Shown here one piece after another: positions 18,437 to 28,607 of a stretch of DNA of 64,000 bases. Made by a program: the position numbers and the translations under genes. Numbering within the stretch: the stretch's first letter is position 1; each line of letters begins with the position of its first letter. The DNA is from Pseudovibrio denitrificans JCM 12308 (GTDB lineage Bacteria > Pseudomonadota > Alphaproteobacteria > Rhizobiales > Stappiaceae). The stretch is taken from the NCBI RefSeq assembly GCF_001310815.1, contig NZ_BAZK01000011.1, forward strand, positions 155,939-219,938. Direction: 5' to 3'. The notes under the pieces are model-generated. The model was not told the origin of the DNA. It saw only the letters and a list, made by a program, of their open reading frames with translations, and ran no database searches.

Positions 18437-20672
18437 TTAGCCAGCGATCTTAGAGAAATCTGCAACCTGATGAACGGCGGCACGGATCTCTGAAAGGATC
18501 TTCAGGCGGTTTTCACGAACCTCTTGCTTCTCAGCATTCACGTGGATGTTGTCGAAGAAGCCGTCAACTGGACCACGCAGCTTGGCAAGAGCCGCCATTG
18601 CGCCGGAGAAGTCAGCTGCATCGAGCAGAGGCTTAATCTCAACCAGAACGCTATCCAGTGCTGCAGCAAGGTCTTTTTCTGCCTGCTCTTCCAGCAGAGC
18701 AGCGTCAGGCTTGCCTTCAAAGGTCTTGCCGTCTTTCTTCTCTTCCGCACGCAGAATGTTAGCCGCACGCTTGTAACCAGCCAGAAGGTTCGCACCATCT
18801 TCGCTGCCCAGCAGCCCAGCCAGAGCTTCAGCCTGCTTCACAATCAATGCAATATCGTCTTGACCACCACGTGCCAGCACAGCGTCGATCAGATCGTGAC
18901 GCACACCCTTGTCCTTCAGAACCACTTTCATGCGATCCGCGAAGAAGCCAAGCAGATCATCAATCAGGCCGGTTTCCAGAGAAGTCTCAGGGATCTTGTC
19001 GGAAACGTTCGCCAACACAACATCAGCAGCTTTGGAAACCATGGAGAAGATGTCTTTGACAACGCCTTCACCGGTTTTGCCTTTGCCGATAAATGGAAGA
19101 TCGGAAAGCGCGCTCTCACCACGAGCAGCAGCAATATCAGCCAGATTACGACGCAGGCTCTGAACCAGCACATCACGCAGTGGCAGACGAAGATCGTTTT
19201 CCAGCACAAGGCGGATAACACCCAGAGCAGCACGACGCAGGGCAAACGGATCCTTGGAGCCTGTTGGCTTCTCATCGATCGCCCAGAAACCAGCCAGAAT
19301 GTCCAGCTTGTCAGCCAGTGCAACAGCGATGGAAACTGGTGATGTTGGGACATCATCAGAAGCGCCTGCTGGCTTGTAGTGGTCTTCAATCGCCTGTGCA
19401 ACAGCAGCATCTTCGCCCTGTGCTTCAGCGTAATAACGGCCCATCAGACCCTGCAGTTCAGGGAACTCGAAGACCATCGCGGAAACAAGGTCAGCCTTTG
19501 CAAGACGTGCGGCACGCTTGGTCTGCTCAATGTCAGCACCAACCAGCGGAGCGATCTCAGCAGCAAGGCGCTCAAGACGATCAACGCGAGCTGCAACACT
19601 ACCCAGCTTCTCGTGGAACACGATGTCCTGAAGCTTGGAAACGTTGCTTTCCAGCTTGGTCTTCAGATCTGTTTCCCAGAAGAACTTAGCATCAGACAAA
19701 CGAGCGGAAACAACCTTCTCGTTACCCGCAATGATCTTGGTACCACCGTCTTTCGCAACAATGTTTGCAGTCAGCGCAAACTTGTTGGAGAGATTGGAAG
19801 TTGCCGGATCACGCAGAACGAAGTTCTTCTGGTTCACCTTGATGGTGAGCTGGATCACTTCGTCAGGCAGCTGAAGGAAGCTCTCGTCGTAAGAGCCGAT
19901 GAGAACAGTTGGCCACTCGTTGAGGCCAGCCACTTCGTCAAGAAGGCCAGCATCTTCAACCAGTTCAAGGCCAAGTGCCATCGCAGCGTTTTTCGCGTCT
20001 GTATCGATGATGTCTTTACGGCGGTCCGCATCCAGCACAACTTTGGCGGCTTCCAGCTTGGACATATAGTCTTCCAGGCGGCGCACTTCGATTGCCTCAG
20101 GTGCCATAAAGCGGTGACCGTAAGTGGTCTGACTGGATTTAATGCCATCAACTTCAAACGGAATGACTTCCGGCTCTTCGGTCTCAGGACCAAAGGTGCA
20201 GACGATGGAATGCAGCGGACGCACCCAGCGCAAGTTGCCGGAGCCCCAACGCTGAGACTTAGGCCAAGGGAAGTTGCGAATGATGTCAGGCATCACGTCA
20301 GCAACAATGTCCTCGGTCTTGCGGCCAGGCTTTTCGATAACAGCGACGTAAAAATCACCCTTCTTAGGGTCATTGTGAACTTCAGCTTCTTCGATAGAAG
20401 TAAGACCTGCGCCGCGCAGGAAACCAGCCAGTGCTTTTTCAGGCGCGCCAACGCGCGGGCCTTTACGCTCTTCACGGGTTGCTTTGGAGCCAGCAGGCAA
20501 GCCGGCAATGTGCAGGGCCAGGCGGCGAGGAGTGGCATAAGCTTCGCGCTTCATAGGTCACACCTGCTTCAACAAGAGCATTGGTCAGGAGGGATTTCAA
20601 ATCCTCAGCCGCACGACGCTGCATGCGGGCAGGAATTTCCTCGCTAAAGAGTTCGAGGAGAAGATCTGGCAT
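18437..20672 (-). CDS. glyS: Glycine-tRNA ligase beta subunit, frame broken near 20549
   Basis: The start [26 protein letters not shown] at 20672 is the classic GlyS N-terminus. It loses frame after GVTYEA, and the rest resumes as [16 protein letters not shown] in another frame to 18437. Two added bases in the GCGC at about 20546-20550 restore [12 protein letters not shown] and give a 745-residue protein. The body shows the [26 protein letters not shown] and [14 protein letters not shown] (anticodon-binding) segments of the family. With GlyQ it charges tRNA-Gly; being essential, a true frameshift is unlikely. Unusually, glyQ is not adjacent but 4 kb upstream. Confidence 0.93.
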
Positions 20673-20992
20673 TGGTGAACGACGCCTTTAACTGGTCAAT
20701 CAATCGCAAATTTCTAGAGTGCGTAGTGCCTAGCAATACTAAAGGGCATTGTCACCCCCAATAGGCAGCGCACCACGGGAATTGAGCAAAAAACTGCAGA
20801 GGAGGACCACCCATCAACAGGGGTGTGTACAGCTCCCTGCTGCCAAAGGCGAGTTAAGTTGGAAAGAGCGTATGGGTATACGTTGAGTTTTCAATGAGTT
20901 GAAAACAGATAGTACTTATGTATGTGGAGTTAATAGTGGAATGATGCCGAAGAAAATAGGGATGCTTTGAAGGAAATTGCGTTGTAACCTTG
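20673..20992. other. Intergenic region between glyS and the methyltransferase-like gene
   Basis: About 320 bases that should hold divergent promoters. The part next to the 20993 gene becomes AT-rich with long runs of T and A, marking the edge of the AT-rich insert. A short direct repeat-like stretch (ACCACGG.. / ACCACCC..) near 20770-20815 is not convincing. No RNA gene or coding frame recognised. Confidence 0.5.
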
Positions 20993-22048
20993 ATGAACTT
21001 TGAGAGAAAACTAATGGGTGTGGGTATGAGTGAAATGTTGATTAAGGAGATACGTTTCAGAAATAGTGAAGATCTGACTTGTCGAGTTCTCCCACCTGAT
21101 GTGGTCAACGCAGAAGGAATGCTGTCACGAGAAGAGCGTAGTCTTCTCTACTTGTTAGCGCGAGATCACTATCGTGGAGATGGAGTACTGATTGACGGCG
21201 GGAGTTTTTTGGGCTCTTCAACAGTTTCACTGGCTCATGGTATTCGGGACAATACACATTCTCAAAATGATATGAGCGTGTTCCGTTGCAAACCCATTCA
21301 AGCTTTCGAAATTGGTTTTCTTCCCCGTCTTAAGAACGGTAAGGAGAAGTTTAAAGAATGGGGCGCCTTCAAGTATCGGTTTGGCGACTCTTTCATACCA
21401 AGGCTCGAGCAAAACATCGAAAACTACTCAGATCTAATTGATCTTCATGTTGGTGACCTGGTTGACTTCAAGTTCCCTGCAACTCCCATTGAAATCTGCT
21501 TCATTGACGTTGGTAAGTCGGTGAAACTAGATGACTATGTGAATAAGAATTTCTTGGCTAATCTAATTCCAAGTAAGTCAATTTTAGTCAATCAGGATTT
21601 TTATTTCGACCGGTTGCCTTGGATAAAAGTAACGATGGGGTATCTGAAAGATTACTTTGAGTGGATCGGGCAGGTTAGAACGTCTGTAGTCTATAAGAAT
21701 ACAAAAAAAATACCACAAGAAGTACTGTCATATAATCCCTTCCGTGATGGTACACTAGATGAGTGTATAGCGTATCATGACAGCCATGTGTTTCCCGATG
21801 ATCAAAGCCCTATAACCTTGTCGCGTTTAGCTTTATCTAGAGCACTTCTGATTGCGTTGAAATCTACAAAAGAGTTGGCTCTTGCAGACCTCAAGGATTT
21901 TGAGAGGATACATGCAAATGTGCTCTCAGACGGGAAGCATGGAGACGACGCAAGAATGCGCTATGAAAGAACTGTACGGCAGATCTCCAATGGAATGATC
22001 CTCAAACAGTGGGGGTATTATCCGTCTTCAGAGTTCCAACCCGCTTAG
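20993..22048 (+). CDS. SAM-dependent methyltransferase-like protein, AT-rich
   Basis: 351 residues from ATG 20993 (later ATGs at 21014 and 21026 are possible; no strong ribosome site). The stretch GDGVLIDGGSFLGSSTVSLAHGI has the glycine-rich loop of a class I methyltransferase, and ICFIDVGKSVKLDD followed by PSKSILVNQDFYFDRL resembles the post-II/metal-binding strand of TylF/macrocin-type O-methyltransferases. Whether catalytic residues are complete is unclear. Codons are clearly richer in A/T than in neighbouring genes (for example AAT, TTA, ATA), which suggests transfer. It stands alone on the plus strand between glyS and a GH3 gene. Confidence 0.65.
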   Translation: MNFERKLMGVGMSEMLIKEIRFRNSEDLTCRVLPPDVVNAEGMLSREERSLLYLLARDHYRGDGVLIDGGSFLGSSTVSLAHGIRDNTHSQNDMSVFRCKPIQAFEIGFLPRLKNGKEKFKEWGAFKYRFGDSFIPRLEQNIENYSDLIDLHVGDLVDFKFPATPIEICFIDVGKSVKLDDYVNKNFLANLIPSKSILVNQDFYFDRLPWIKVTMGYLKDYFEWIGQVRTSVVYKNTKKIPQEVLSYNPFRDGTLDECIAYHDSHVFPDDQSPITLSRLALSRALLIALKSTKELALADLKDFERIHANVLSDGKHGDDARMRYERTVRQISNGMILKQWGYYPSSEFQPA

Positions 22049-22058
22049 TAACCAAGGC

Positions 22059-24332
22059 CTATTCAACTAGTTCAGCAACTTCATCAAGTTCGCCAAACAA
22101 TTTCAGTTCTTGTCTCAGGCTATTGGGGTCCTGACTAGAGCCACCCACAATCACGTCATAAAGGATGCGCTCAACCACCATCTGGTTCCGGTCACCATCA
22201 AAGATAGCCAGCTCCTCAATGGGGACTGTGATCGTCACGCGTCGGCTCTCACCCGCTGGAATAGGAACCCGCTGAAACCCTTTCAGTTCCTGCTTGGCTC
22301 GTTCCACCGCTGAGCCCTTGGGCGCAATGTAGACCTGCACAACCTCCTCAGCATTCACCTGACCGATATTGGCAACAGAGACCTGCACCTGAATGTTTCC
22401 GCCCATAAGCTCTTCAGGCCGGGAGACCTCAAGCTCAGAATAGTGGAACTGGGAGTAGCTCAAACCAAAACCAAATGGATACGCCGGTGTTACATCATCC
22501 TTGTCCAGCTTTCTGTAGCCATGCCAGAGATCATAGATCACCTTGCGCGCATTGCGGTCAAAGTCGGGGAGGTCGCTTTCGCGGCGCGGGACCACAAAGG
22601 GCACACGTCCGCTCGGTGAGATTTCGCCGGACAGAATGCGAGCAAGAGCGGTTCCCCCCTCCATGCCGGGATACCAATGCAACAGGATGGCAGCAGGTTT
22701 GTCTTCCCATTCATTCATCAAAATCGTGCCGCCGCCCATAACAACAACAACGCAGTTTGGATTGACGGCGCACACCTGTTTGATCAGCTCTACATCATGC
22801 GGTGGCAAGCGTAAGCTGGAGCGGTCACCGGCGCCGTAACCGTCCTTAACCCCATTGGAACCCTCAGATTTCCCAGTTGATCCTCCACCACCGAACGATC
22901 TGAGAAACTGCGAGGCTACCTGCGCTTCTTCGCGATTACGTGGCTGCGGCAAAACCCCATGGAACTGAGCGGCAAGACCCGCTGAAACCCATTCTCCCTC
23001 ACTGCTGTGATCGTTGCCGACAACCAGCACCACTGCATCAGCACGCTTGGCAATTTGCAAAGCACGATTGATGTTCTGGCCCCGGTCCTGCCAGATGTCT
23101 ACTTTGTGTTTGTAATAGGCCCGCAGACCGGCGAGTGGGGTGATGACATGTGTCGGTTGTGTATCACTGGTCCCTTTGTCTCCTGTGTTCGCCACACTTG
23201 CCAAACGGCCAATAACACCAATGCTTTCAATGTCTTTCAAAGGCAGGAAGCCGCCTTCATTTTTCAATAGAACAATCGACTTTTCTGCCGCCTCTTGAGC
23301 AACAGCCCGGAACTCAGCACATCCAACGCGCTTCTTCTCGTAGTTCCCTTTTCGCAATACGCGCAGCTGCTGCAAGATGAGCCGATAGCAGGCATCATCC
23401 AGCGTGGCTTCACTCACCTCGCCAGTCTCAATCAACTCTGGCAGGCTCTGGTGGTAATGAAGCTGGAAGGGCATCTCCAGATCAATACCAGCGTTTGCTG
23501 CTTCTTTGGCACTGCGAATACCGAAGATGAAGTCACTCAGCACAAAACCTTTAAAACCCCAGTCGGATTTCAAGAGCTGTATCAGCAGCTCCTTGTTATG
23601 GCCGCACAGTTCGCCATTGATAGAACTGTAAGAGGTCATCATGGCCGCTGCGCCAGCCTCTACAGCCTTTCGGAAATGAGGAAGGTACATTTCATAGAGG
23701 GCACGCTGCCCAATTGTCACGTTCAGTGAAAGTTTGGACTGCTCCATGGAGGCCAAGGCAAAGTTCTTCACGCATGCCATGCCATGCTGCTGAACACCGC
23801 GGACAAGCGCCGTTCCCATCGCCCCAATAAGGAAGCTGTCTTCTCCATAAGACTCCTGTGCACGCCCCCAAGCCGGATGGCGCATCAGGTTCAGAGGGAC
23901 ACCACCAAACAACGTTCCACCAAATGCGCGCATCTCATAGCCAATGACTGCACCAATCCGCTGCTCCAGCTCAGGATCAAAGGTTGCCGCGCGGGCGATC
24001 GCTGCTGGAAAGGTGGTTGCTCCTTTCATGACAATCCCGCGTGAACCCTCCGTGTAATGGATACCTGGTAAATGATGCTCTGGCAGAACACCTGCAGCCC
24101 ACGGACCAGATTGAGAACCGCTCTTCATCATCTCGCGAATGCCTGGCCAGAAAGCTTTGTCGCCATCACGCATAGCCAGTTTATCGTTTCTGCTCAGCCG
24201 AGACACGATTGCTCTGGCAATCTGCTCATCAGAAAGGTTCTGCGTAGAAGACGGTTGCTCTACCGGCTTGAGGGGAGATTGAGAGGGAACAGCAGTGTCG
24301 CCGTCTTGAAGCACCTCGGTACTTTCAACAGT
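22059..24332 (-). CDS. Glycoside hydrolase family 3 beta-glycosidase
   Basis: About 757 residues from ATG 24332 (an ATG at 24365 without ribosome site is also open). Domains in order: TIM barrel with HPAWGRAQESYGEDSF, the catalytic segment GFKGFVLSDFIFG (nucleophile Asp267); an alpha/beta sandwich (KSIVLLKNEGGFLPL, VVVVMGGGTILMNEW); and a C-terminal FnIII-like domain starting PFGFGLSYSQFHYSEL. The usual K-H-F substrate motif reads VKNFALAS (His to Asn) and the SDW motif is SDF, so specificity may differ from classical beta-glucosidases. No signal peptide. Convergent with the methyltransferase-like gene, 11 bases apart, and placed between glyQ and glyS. Confidence 0.93.
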   Translation of the reverse strand, partial: TVESTEVLQDGDTAVPSQSPLKPVEQPSSTQNLSDEQIARAIVSRLSRNDKLAMRDGDKAFWPGIREMMKSGSQSGPWAAGVLPEHHLPGIHYTEGSRGIVMKGATTFPAAIARAATFDPELEQRIGAVIGYEMRAFGGTLFGGVPLNLMRHPAWGRAQESYGEDSFLIGAMGTALVRGVQQHGMACVKNFALASMEQSKLSLNVTIGQRALYEMYLPHFRKAVEAGAAAMMTSYSSINGELCGHNKELLIQLLKSDWGFKGFVLSDFIFGIRSAKEAANAGIDLEMPFQLHYHQSLPELIETGEVSEATLDDACYRLILQQLRVLRKGNYEKKRVGCAEFRAVAQEAAEKSIVLLKNEGGFLPLKDIESIGVIGRLASVANTGDKGTSDTQPTHVITPLAGLRAYYKHKVDIWQDRGQNINRALQIAKRADAVVLVVGNDHSSEGEWVSAGLAAQFHGVLPQPRNREEAQVASQFLRSFGGGGSTGKSEGSNGVKDGYGAGDRSSLRLPPHDVELIKQVCAVNPNCVVVVMGGGTILMNEWEDKPAAILLHWYPGMEGGTALARILSGEISPSGRVPFVVPRRESDLPDFDRNARKVIYDLWHGYRKLDKDDVTPAYPFGFGLSYSQFHYSELEVSRPEELMGGNIQVQVSVANIGQVNAEEVVQVYIAPKGSAVERAKQELKGFQRVPIPAGESRRVTITVPIEELAIFDGDRNQMVVERILYDVIVGGSSQDPNSLRQELKLFGELDEVAELVE

Positions 24333-24594
24333 CATGGAAGTCAGAACTCCGCGAATGCACCCCATTTTAGGTCAGCGGCTAAAGATACGCGGTGAAACAA
24401 AAATCGAGCAGCTTGATACGTCAGAACTTTAACGAGCAACTCTGGAACTCAGGCCTCTGGCAACAGGGGAGTCGATTTGCAAATCAAACAGGATATCATT
24501 TTGAAAATATCCAATTGGCAGCCATTCTGAAAACCTACCGATTTTCAGCAGTCATCTTTCAAGGAGTCATAGGTGAAAGAGGGCTGACAACGAA

Positions 24595-24624
24595 AAATGC
24601 CGAGGCATTTCTGCCCCGGCATTT
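24595..24624 (-). terminator. Terminator downstream of glyQ
   Basis: AAATGCCG-A-GGCA and TGCC-C-CGGCATTT pair around TTTC. It lies 25 bases after the glyQ stop, so glyQ is transcribed separately from the genes that follow. Confidence 0.8.
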
Positions 24625-24648
24625 GAAAATTCATCAGGTTGACTAGGA

Positions 24649-25605
24649 TCAGCCTGTGTAGCCAACACCGCCAGCTTCGGTCTGCAGGAACGCAGCACCA
24701 CACGCTTTGGAAAGCTCACGAACACGTAGAATGTAGCTCTGACGCTCGGTCACGGAAATCACACCGCGTGCGTCAAGCAGGTTGAACACGTGAGAGCACT
24801 TGAGAGCTTGGTCATAAGCAGGCAGAACAACCTTCTGCAGGCCATCGCCAGCTTTCTCCATGGCTTCAGCACTTGCTGCCAGCAGACGCTTACATTCGCG
24901 CTCATGGTCCGCAAAGTGACGAAACAGCATTTCAGTGTCGGAATGCTCAAAGTTGTGACGGGAATATTCTTGCTCAGCCTGAAGGAACACGTCGCCGTAA
25001 GTGACTTTCTCGTCGCCTTCCAGACCGTTGAAGTTCAGGTCATAAACGTTGTCGACGCCCTGAACGTACATTGCGATACGCTCTAGACCGTAGGTCAGCT
25101 CACCGGAAACCGGCTTACACTCAAAACCTGCAACCTGCTGGAAGTAAGTGAACTGAGAAACTTCCATGCCGTCACACCAGCATTCCCAACCAAGGCCCCA
25201 TGCGCCCAGTGTTGGGTTTTCCCAGTCGTCCTCAACAAAGCGAACATCATGGATGTCTGTGTCGATGCCGATCGCACGCAAGGAAGCCAGATACAGTTCC
25301 TGAAGGTTTTCAGGAGATGGCTTCAGTAGAACCTGAAACTGGTAGTAGTGCTGCAGACGGTTTGGGTTTTCACCATAACGACCATCGGTAGGACGGCGGG
25401 ATGGCTGAACATAAGCAGCTTTCCATGGACGTGGACCAAGAGAACGCAGTGTCGTCGCTGGGTGAGAAGTACCCGCGCCAACTTCCATGTCGTAAGGCTG
25501 CAAGATAACGCAGCCCTGATCGGCCCAGAATCTCTGGAGGGTCATCAAAAGACCCTGAAAGGACTTGGTTGGCTGCATATGTGCCGGAACGGCTTCACTA
25601 GACAT
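24649..25605 (-). CDS. glyQ: Glycine-tRNA ligase alpha subunit
   Basis: 318 residues from ATG 25605, with CAGGAAA seven bases upstream. The sequence is highly conserved: [46 protein letters not shown], then [34 protein letters not shown], and the ATP/glycine site segment [20 protein letters not shown]. It pairs with GlyS in the alpha2beta2 class II synthetase. Usually glyQ is followed at once by glyS; here a terminator, a GH3 gene and an opposite-strand gene intervene. Confidence 0.97.
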   Translation of the reverse strand: MSSEAVPAHMQPTKSFQGLLMTLQRFWADQGCVILQPYDMEVGAGTSHPATTLRSLGPRPWKAAYVQPSRRPTDGRYGENPNRLQHYYQFQVLLKPSPENLQELYLASLRAIGIDTDIHDVRFVEDDWENPTLGAWGLGWECWCDGMEVSQFTYFQQVAGFECKPVSGELTYGLERIAMYVQGVDNVYDLNFNGLEGDEKVTYGDVFLQAEQEYSRHNFEHSDTEMLFRHFADHERECKRLLAASAEAMEKAGDGLQKVVLPAYDQALKCSHVFNLLDARGVISVTERQSYILRVRELSKACGAAFLQTEAGGVGYTG

Positions 25606-25891
25606 GGGAGTGTTTCCTGAAAATCCAAAATGTACTGCGCTAAAACCACGCAAAATCCAAGTTGGGGCACAGGTGCCACGTCGAACAGGGAAGGTCAAGC
25701 ATTCCAGAGGGATGTTTCTCTGTTTACCGCGTATTTAACAGGCTGAACGCCAGTTGTGCCCAATGATGTCGCAGCAGCGACAAATCTCGCGGTGGCAGCG
25801 CTAAGAGAAAGGGGAGTGGTCGAGAACGACCGCTAGCCCGCAGACCAGATGTCATGCGGGCGCAAGGGGTGCAACTACAGAGCTGGTGCTC

Positions 25892-26092
25892 TTAGTAGTT
25901 GCTTGTAGGGCGGTATTTGCCTGTGACCGGATCCTGAACCAGACGTGTGTAAGCTGGGTCAACCGGACGCTTGCGAGCAGTTGCATAGGCAGGCTGTTTC
26001 TTGAATGCCATGTTGGAAATTTCCTTCTTTACGGCTTTGTAAAGAGCATATCCACCTGCAATCAAAGCAACAGTTCCCAATACCTCAGTCAT
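25892..26092 (-). CDS. Small single-helix membrane protein
   Basis: 66 residues from ATG 26092; AGGA lies 8 bases upstream (ATG 26098 is also possible). One N-terminal membrane helix (VLGTVALIAGGYALYKAV) then a basic soluble tail with RKRPVDPAYTRLVQDPVTGKYRPTSNY. The DPVTGKYRP pattern recurs in small conserved alphaproteobacterial proteins next to sppA, but no function is known. Between glyQ and sppA on the same strand. Confidence 0.7.
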   Translation of the reverse strand: MTEVLGTVALIAGGYALYKAVKKEISNMAFKKQPAYATARKRPVDPAYTRLVQDPVTGKYRPTSNY

Positions 26093-26164
26093 CTGCATTT
26101 TCCTTCCATCACTTATGTGAAGCATTGTTATTTATGGCAATTTTGGCAATCCTATGGAGATTGC

Positions 26165-27025
26165 TCAAAGACCAAACTTTGCCCAAAGGCTTTTTTCTTC
26201 CAGGGTAGCAAGTGCGGCGGCTGGTAGCGTACCTGCTGCTTCATTCAAACCACCCTTAAGGCTTGCGCCCGGGATAAAGCGGCCAAGAAAACGCTTCTTG
26301 GTGCCAACAACTTTCACTTTCGTTTCCTTGCCGTACCGCTCATGGATTGTGGAGTGAAGATCACCCAGCCCATCTACCAGGCCAAGGTCTCGTGCCTTCG
26401 CTCCAGTCCAGAACAGACCGGAAAACAGGTTGTCATCATCGCTCAATACGTCACCGCGGCGGCTTTTCACCATGTCGATGAACATCTCGTGGATCTCGTG
26501 CTGCAAGGTCTTGAGGTGCTCAATGTCCTCTTTGACCTCTGGTGCAAACGGATCCAACGTCACTTTCTTCTCGCCGCTGGTGTAAACGCGGCGCTGAACG
26601 CCAGCTTTTTCCAGAAGCTCGGTGAAACCGAAACCGGCGGAAACAACGCCGATTGAGCCGATGATAGAGGCTGGATCAACGATGATATCATCACCAGCCA
26701 AAGCAATCATATAGCCACCAGAGGCGGCAACATCTTCAACGAATACAAGAACCTGCTTGTTGTTCTCATCCGCCAGCTGGCGAATGCGCTTGAAGATGAG
26801 GTGTGACTGTACAGGAGAACCACCAGGTGAGTTGATGGACAAAGCAACAGCCGGAGCTTCTTTAAAGCTAAAGGCCGTTTCCAGCGCGTCTTCGACACTG
26901 CTCAGGTTCAAACCTGATTTCAATGGAGACGCAGCTCCGATTGCACCACTCATACGGACGACAGGAACAACAGGTCTTACTTTTCCCCACTTGCCCGGAA
27001 GGTAGCTGCGCAGCTTCTTCAACAA
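26165..27025 (-). CDS. sppA: S49-family signal peptide peptidase (SppA/SohB type)
   Basis: 286 residues from TTG 27025, chosen because AAGGAG lies 9 bases upstream; the frame is open further to TTG 27097. Core: VVPVVRMSGAIG, then SINSPGGSPVQSHLIFKRI, the catalytic serine in VFVEDVAASGGYMIALAGDDI and the general-base lysine candidate in YTSGEKKVTLDPF. The short 36-kDa form, lacking the first E. coli SppA repeat. It clears cleaved signal peptides or other membrane peptides; no clear membrane anchor is visible. Coding frame intact. Confidence 0.9.
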   Translation of the reverse strand: MLKKLRSYLPGKWGKVRPVVPVVRMSGAIGAASPLKSGLNLSSVEDALETAFSFKEAPAVALSINSPGGSPVQSHLIFKRIRQLADENNKQVLVFVEDVAASGGYMIALAGDDIIVDPASIIGSIGVVSAGFGFTELLEKAGVQRRVYTSGEKKVTLDPFAPEVKEDIEHLKTLQHEIHEMFIDMVKSRRGDVLSDDDNLFSGLFWTGAKARDLGLVDGLGDLHSTIHERYGKETKVKVVGTKKRFLGRFIPGASLKGGLNEAAGTLPAAALATLEEKSLWAKFGL

Positions 27026-27220
27026 CTCAAAATTCTCCTTTGCGTCGATAACTTGTCTGTCGCTGGGTGACCCAACTCCATCCAATATAGGCAGCAATCG
27101 TCAGGAGAGAAGAGCAATAGCCAAAAGAAATGGCAATTTACGCAATAAAACGCAACTGTGTGATCTCTATAACAAAACTACACCTCAAGAACTCAGAGAG
27201 TTCATGTGCAGCAGTGGGGA

Positions 27221-28222
27221 TTATTCGGTTGTTTCAAGCTCAGCACGAATCTGAAGCATGTCCCGCCATGCATAGCGTTTTTCCGCTGGGCTGCGCAGCA
27301 AATAGGCAGGATGGTAGGTCGCAATAGCCTTCCGCTGAGTACCTTCACCGTTATAAGTCAGCCACTTACCGCGCAACTTGCGAATACCATCACGGGCACC
27401 GCTTAGCGTCTTGGCAGAGGCAGCTCCAAGGAACACCACGACCTCAGGATCAACTAGTTCAATCTGTCGCTGAATGAATGGGCGGCAGATCTCGGTTTCA
27501 TGCGGAGTAGGGGTGCGGTTCCCCGGAGGGCGCCATGGAACAACGTTGGCAATGTAAACGTTGGAACGATCAAGCCCGACAGCCTTAAGCATACGGTCCA
27601 GCAGATGGCCGGAACGCCCAACAAACGGAACGCCTTGAATATCCTCTTCACGCCCCGGTGCTTCGCCAACAAACATGACACGGGCTTTGGAACTGCCGTC
27701 ACCAAACACGAGGTTCTTGGCGGTCAGGCGCAGATTGCAGCCCTCAAAATCGGCAAGGATCTTGCGAAGTTCATCCAGAGACTGAGCTGAGCTGGCTGCA
27801 CTTCTGGCAGAGCCAACAGTTTCAGCATTGGGTACAACAGCATTGTCAGCAGCGTTTGGCATGACAGTCTGTACGGCAGACTCTTTGGCCGCCCGCTGGC
27901 GTTCTAAAATCTGCCTCGCTTTCATCTTGTCATCAGCCGAAACGCCATTCTCACGCAGATTGCGCGCCATCTCAGCAGGAGAAACGCTAAGGTTCTTCGG
28001 CTGGGATTGTGTTGGCTCCGGTGAAGCAAAGGAGTTGGCTGGTGCAAAGTTCTGCTGAGGAGTAGGGCGTGCCTGTGCCTGTTTCTCCATCTGAGCCTGC
28101 GTTTGTGCAAAGCGATCAATCGGAGCATCTTCCATCGCACAGTCGATACCGACAGCACTCAAGAACTCCAGATAAGCCTCCAGCTCGGCGGCATTTGCGA
28201 AAGGAACTTCAGACATAGCCAT
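27221..28222 (-). CDS. Family 4 uracil-DNA glycosylase
   Basis: 333 residues. An extended, low-complexity N-terminal part (about 1-150, Gln/Ala/Pro rich) precedes the glycosylase: FVGEAPGREEDIQGVPFVGRSGHLLDRML (motif with GEAPG), VYIANVVPWRPPGNRTPTPHE, and the C-terminal motif ATYHPAYLLRSP. Cluster cysteines of the 4Fe-4S type include those in FEGCNLRLT and ETEICRPFI. It starts base-excision repair of uracil in DNA. The gene is divergent from ETF-QO across about 385 bases, as often seen in alphaproteobacteria. Confidence 0.93.
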   Translation of the reverse strand: MAMSEVPFANAAELEAYLEFLSAVGIDCAMEDAPIDRFAQTQAQMEKQAQARPTPQQNFAPANSFASPEPTQSQPKNLSVSPAEMARNLRENGVSADDKMKARQILERQRAAKESAVQTVMPNAADNAVVPNAETVGSARSAASSAQSLDELRKILADFEGCNLRLTAKNLVFGDGSSKARVMFVGEAPGREEDIQGVPFVGRSGHLLDRMLKAVGLDRSNVYIANVVPWRPPGNRTPTPHETEICRPFIQRQIELVDPEVVVFLGAASAKTLSGARDGIRKLRGKWLTYNGEGTQRKAIATYHPAYLLRSPAEKRYAWRDMLQIRAELETTE

Positions 28223-28607
28223 TTTCTAGTTGTGGCACACAGATGGGTGCAGACGAAAGGGAGTAACTCTTTTGCAATGCACCATAGTTGGGCAGCAGCC
28301 CGTTTAGCCCTATATTCTATATGAGAGCGCACGTGTCCAATAGAAAAACGTAAATGCGCTAACTCAATTGGGAACAGTGTAAAGTCATGCACGTAGATTT
28401 GGGGAAATCACAATAAATCCTTGCGGTGTAGGAAGCTTTTTTTATTGGGGTACGCCACGTAATGCACCTTAAAACGCATTGCGCTATAGTATCCGCTCAA
28501 TTACACAGAGATTAAATAAAGTTTTGGCACTTGAGGTGCGTGGAATTAATGCGCTGCCACATCATTTGACGCGAAATGAAGTGGATAAAGTGTAGAGGGA
28601 GAATAAT
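28223..28607. other. Divergent intergenic region, uracil-DNA glycosylase / ETF-QO
   Basis: About 385 bases holding the promoters for both genes. It contains an A/T-rich patch around 28400-28450 with a run of eight Ts. I see no clear operator, riboswitch or small coding frame. Confidence 0.5.

Noticed and set aside
19379..20647. A 422-codon open frame opposite glyS
   Set aside because: Antisense to conserved GlyS segments; composition typical of a reverse complement.
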